A stretch of 64,000 nucleotides of DNA, taken from NCBI GenBank assembly GCA_944470555.2, contig OX104127.1:130077113-130141112 (forward strand), in the 5' to 3' direction. The notes under the pieces were generated by a model. It did not search any database. It worked only from the letters and a program-made list of their open reading frames with translations, and was not told where the DNA came from. This DNA comes from Heterobilharzia americana (taxonomy: Eukaryota; Platyhelminthes; Trematoda; Strigeidida; Schistosomatidae). The position numbers were made by a program, and so were the translations under genes. Each line of letters starts with the position of its first letter. Within the stretch, counting starts at the first letter, position 1. Shown one piece after another: positions 61,286-64,000 of this stretch.

Positions 61286-61471
61286 CTCTCCAGTATTCAC
61301 ACGTTTCAGAACATTTTTCCTTCTTTTCGAAAACATTATCATTTATAATGCAATCGGATGTATACTGACATTGCATTTCTGTTGGGTTGTAATACCAACC
61401 ACCATGATGTTTCATATGAGCATCTGTTACTTGGCTACATGTTTTGATTTTTGGATACTGATAACATTTCT
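61286..61471 (-). CDS. Kunitz exon 1 (first visible)
   Basis: A phase 1-1 exon. The acceptor is a TTTTAG at 61473-61472 and the donor is GTAAAG at 61285. It encodes one Kunitz domain with all six cysteines (KC, TC, QC, DC, KC, TC), the aromatic GGWYYNP core before the third cysteine and NDNVFEKKEKC before the fifth. The residue after the second cysteine (P1) is Ser. The usual YGGC around the fourth cysteine is replaced by TSDC, so the domain is diverged. A methionine inside the domain is not a start, because homology extends upstream of it to the splice site. Confidence 0.8.
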
Positions 61472-63072
61472 CTAAAAACCAGAGGTAATGGCGTTAACAA
61501 ATCAGTAAAGCAATCGAAAACAATATGCAATTAATGTCTATACAACGCTCTATGCTACTAACATTTTAAAAAGTACGCAAATGAGATGCTTAACTTTTAC
61601 GTGAATTTGTACTCAGTGGTTTGTAGAATAATAGAATAGAATAATATAAATATGCAAAACTGAAACAGTGTTGGTTGTGCTGTGTTCTGTGCGTTTGGTA
61701 GTTTACTCGTGAAGCCTTCATTGTCTTTCTGGATATATATTCTACACCTTTTCAAAATTAAACTGAGGCAGTGTCTCTCTCAAGTTAATCCTTAAAACGT
61801 TTCGTCGTAGTGTAAAATAACTCGGTGTGTTAGATATTACTGGCACTTGACCAAGCAAGGTTATGTCTTCTAGATTGACTCATCTTGAAATATAGATTGA
61901 AAAAACCAGCTATTTTCGATGTTCTGTGCTGCAGGAGTGTAGGTAAAAGTTGATTACGTTGTTATATTATAATTATATTTCGCAGTATGGTATGGTTAAT
62001 CTCCTCTCGTGATCTTGATTACCTATGAAGTGAAATACAACTGCATAATATGTTACACGTTGTAAGTTATATCAACCTTCAATGAACATATATGACAAAA
62101 AGGGTCACGGATAAGACAACTGTCATTGATTGTGCACGTCGAACAAAACAACTAGGATAAACGCGTGTATTGCTTTTATCGTGGTGTCAGTATGAACTTA
62201 TCTGCACAAGTTCCAGTTGTATTGTTCGTCAAATATAGTTGGCATGCATAACGATAGTAAGTAATCAGATCAGTTCTAACTGTGTACTGCACTCAATGAA
62301 ACAGTTTATGAAGATGAAACTGGAGGTAGAAGTTAGTATGAAAGCTTACCTTACTATTTATTCCTCAATAACTTCCAACAAGTAAACGAGTAAACTTGGT
62401 CTTCCTGATTCAGACTGTTAAGATTTGCGCATGCATTATAACACTGTGATACAAAACAATTTTTCAAAATCTTCATTCCAGAAAGTTCGATTTTGTGTCC
62501 AATTTCTGTGGAATGTTCCACAATCACAAATTTACTTTCTAGTTTCGTAATATCTGATCAGGTTTCCAATATCACTAAAGGACTGTATTATTAACAACAG
62601 TTACACAACACAGTATACTGTGGAATTTCACACCCAATAAACTGTAATCGTGTTAAGAAACTGCGAATATGCAAACAAGACTACACAGGAAGATCAAATA
62701 TGTGATTTTGACGCACTTTGTACATGTGTAGCGCACCTTCCTGCCACCAAAATGCAACTAAGAATAAAATAAATATATTGAACTAAACTCACTAAATATT
62801 AATTAAATAACCTTCTAGCTCGCCTCCGAAGGAGTAAGATGTTTTAAGTTTTGTTTTAACGAGCATGCGTCCGAGCGGGCTTCGATGCCACTTTGCGCTC
62901 CGTCTGTGCTGGTTAACACGCACGTCCTCAGAGTCCCCAGCTCAGCCATATTAGTCAGATAAGTTGGATAAACTTTCTCCTTAATCATCACTATCATATT
63001 CATTCTAGTTAAATATATTCCTGAGGCGGTAGTCGTTTCGATTTTAATAAACAAATGAAGTGTGAAACAGTG
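61472..63072 (-). other. Intron or upstream sequence, no exon recognised
   Basis: The exon at 61471 has a splice acceptor, so this is intron of the papilin-like gene unless a short exon was missed. A GC-rich patch at about 62815-62950 stands out in composition and may belong to the Penelope-like insertion that follows. Confidence 0.4.
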
Positions 63073-63285
63073 ATAAAGGCTGGTGGGAGACGACCCTCTT
63101 CATCTATAGCTAAACATATCATAGAAACAGGTCACAAAGTTAATGTTCAAACAGCTTTCAAAGTTTTATAAAGAAATAGTCAGCGACGTATTCTGAGATT
63201 TGCGGAAGCCATAGCTATGCACAAATTTAAACCACCTTTATGTGTGCAGAAACAGTTCGTTCTTACACTACACCTACCTTGGTAA
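63073..63285 (+). pseudogene. Second Penelope-like element, GIY-YIG C-terminal fragment
   Basis: The frame ending at TAA 63283-63285 reads GGRRPSSSIAKHIIETGHKV, then a stop inside the FKVL segment at about 63170, RRILRFAEAIAMHKFKPPLC, and VQKQFVLTLHLPW. This is the same C-terminal tail as at 1955-2392 but from another subfamily. The YIG part is gone, so only the last 70 residues remain. Confidence 0.78.
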
Positions 63286-63390
63286 GCTTTGTTTTCTTAC
63301 TAAGGTTAGGATCAACTATGTCACTTCCTGTTTTTTTTCATCTTTGTTAATTTTAATCCCCTACTGTGTTAATTATTGCTTTTGTTCCTC

Positions 63391-63404
63391 CCCCCCCCCC
63401 CCAG
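63391..63404. repeat. Poly-C tract
   Basis: A run of about 14 C residues, unusual in this AT-rich DNA; it lies in the 3' non-coding part of the Penelope-like fragment, which is also C-rich at 2400-2430. Confidence 0.9.
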
Positions 63405-63795
63405 TCCTCGGTTTAATATATATTGACTTGACAAATAAATGTGTGATCAGATTGTTCGAAATGCATTGCATAAATACACCACATTGTTCAGATAAACTTC
63501 GTCTTCTAACTACGCTATCGAAATCCCATTTGGACATAAGAAAGTACAGAAGACGATTGCAGCGAATAAAAAACTTTCTATTCGACAAAGTCATTCTCCT
63601 AGTGCTACACTCGTGAACATATAGTTAAAAAGATAGAAGACTCCAGAGTAAGTTCTAGTCAAAGGTCAGTGTAAACTACGTCACAGAGGGAAGTTATATG
63701 ATGGGGAAATAAACAAAATCATTGTCAGCTCTGCAATAGAACTAAGGAAATTTGGGTTCTTTTGATGTAATTTAATAACTCCCATTATAACATCT

Positions 63796-63912
63796 AGAAC
63801 AGGACATTCAGAGAAAAGACTCTTTCCAACGAATTTATTTTCAAGCTGTACAGTCGTATATATATGATATCTGAAAAATTATATCCGATGAGGAAAACTA
63901 AACACCCAGTGG
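63796..63912 (-). mobile_element. Penelope-like 3' terminus, opposite orientation
   Basis: The reverse complement matches 2770-2872: ACTCTTT, GAATTTATTTTCAAGCTGTA, TATATATATGATAT and GAGGAAAACTAAACAC appear in the inverted order expected. It is a third Penelope-like piece, pointing left, converging on the fragment at 63.07-63.29 kb. Confidence 0.8.
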
Positions 63913-64000
63913 TCACCGGTTTGAATCCAGCAGCGGTCCAAATTTTCATCTCACCTTTGGTCATCACCCAATATAAATACTAGTCTGCCAAACCACGGCT

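Larger units (their letters stand above)
9367..61471 (-). other. Papilin-like multi-Kunitz/Ig gene (3' part, spans most of window)
   Basis: Seventeen minus-strand exons with in-frame splice sites encode about fourteen Kunitz domains and then about three Ig-like domains, ending at a TGA at 9480-9478. Kunitz arrays followed by Ig domains are typical of papilin and related secreted matrix proteins, so an extracellular matrix role is inferred. The exons are nearly all phase 1-1 in the Kunitz part and phase 2-2 in the Ig part. The first visible exon begins inside the protein, so the start, signal peptide and any thrombospondin repeats are outside the window. The splice sites are read by eye; no transcript supports them. 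Two points are unresolved: the acceptor of the second exon, and a phase conflict between 23853 and 15689. The closest alternative is another secreted Kunitz/Ig protein rather than true papilin. Confidence 0.85.

Overview
The window is AT-rich eukaryotic DNA whose repeats point to a blood fluke (genus Schistosoma). It holds RTE-clade non-LTR retrotransposons of the SR2-like kind, Penelope-like elements with a GIY-YIG tail, and short tRNA-derived repeats carrying remnants of the Sm-alpha type hammerhead ribozyme. I cannot tell the species from sequence alone. No bacterial, organellar, CRISPR or rRNA features are present.

The one recognisable host gene lies on the minus strand and fills most of the window. 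It is read from beyond the right edge (first visible exon at 61471-61286) to a stop codon at 9480-9478, with a possible poly(A) signal at 9372-9367. I find 17 coding exons, about 4.75 kb of coding sequence or some 1,580 residues. They encode fourteen Kunitz-type domains followed by about three immunoglobulin-like domains at the C-terminus. Kunitz repeats followed by Ig domains is the layout of the C-terminal part of papilin-type extracellular matrix proteins; any N-terminal signal peptide, thrombospondin repeats or other modules would lie right of position 64000. Most Kunitz exons are symmetric phase 1-1 cassettes, one per domain. None of the fourteen domains has Lys or Arg at P1. One phase conflict (exon ending 23853 versus exon starting 15689) means at least one exon between them is still unidentified.

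The introns are long (up to about 8 kb) and full of mobile DNA. Three copies of one 3.3-3.4 kb RTE element lie in the same plus orientation. Copies 2 (about 20.46-23.77 kb) and 3 (30.88-34.30 kb) are inside introns and antisense to the host gene; copy 1 (3.95-7.37 kb) lies beyond the 3' end of the gene. All three share the same frame breaks and an altered catalytic box, so they look like a family moved in trans. A second, older RTE-like lineage is left at 7.49-8.55 and 14.95-15.31 kb. Penelope-like tails sit near both edges of the window (1.96-2.87 and 63.07-63.91 kb). Small tRNA-like repeats of at least three families are scattered through the window, and five loci carry them as head-to-head inverted pairs that could fold as hairpins.

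Layout: 1-9.3 kb, intergenic with mobile elements; 9.4-15.7 kb, Ig exons; 15.7-23.8 kb, intron with RTE copy 2; 23.85-61.5 kb, fourteen Kunitz domains separated by repeat-rich introns; 61.5-64 kb, an intron or upstream region with Penelope-like remnants.
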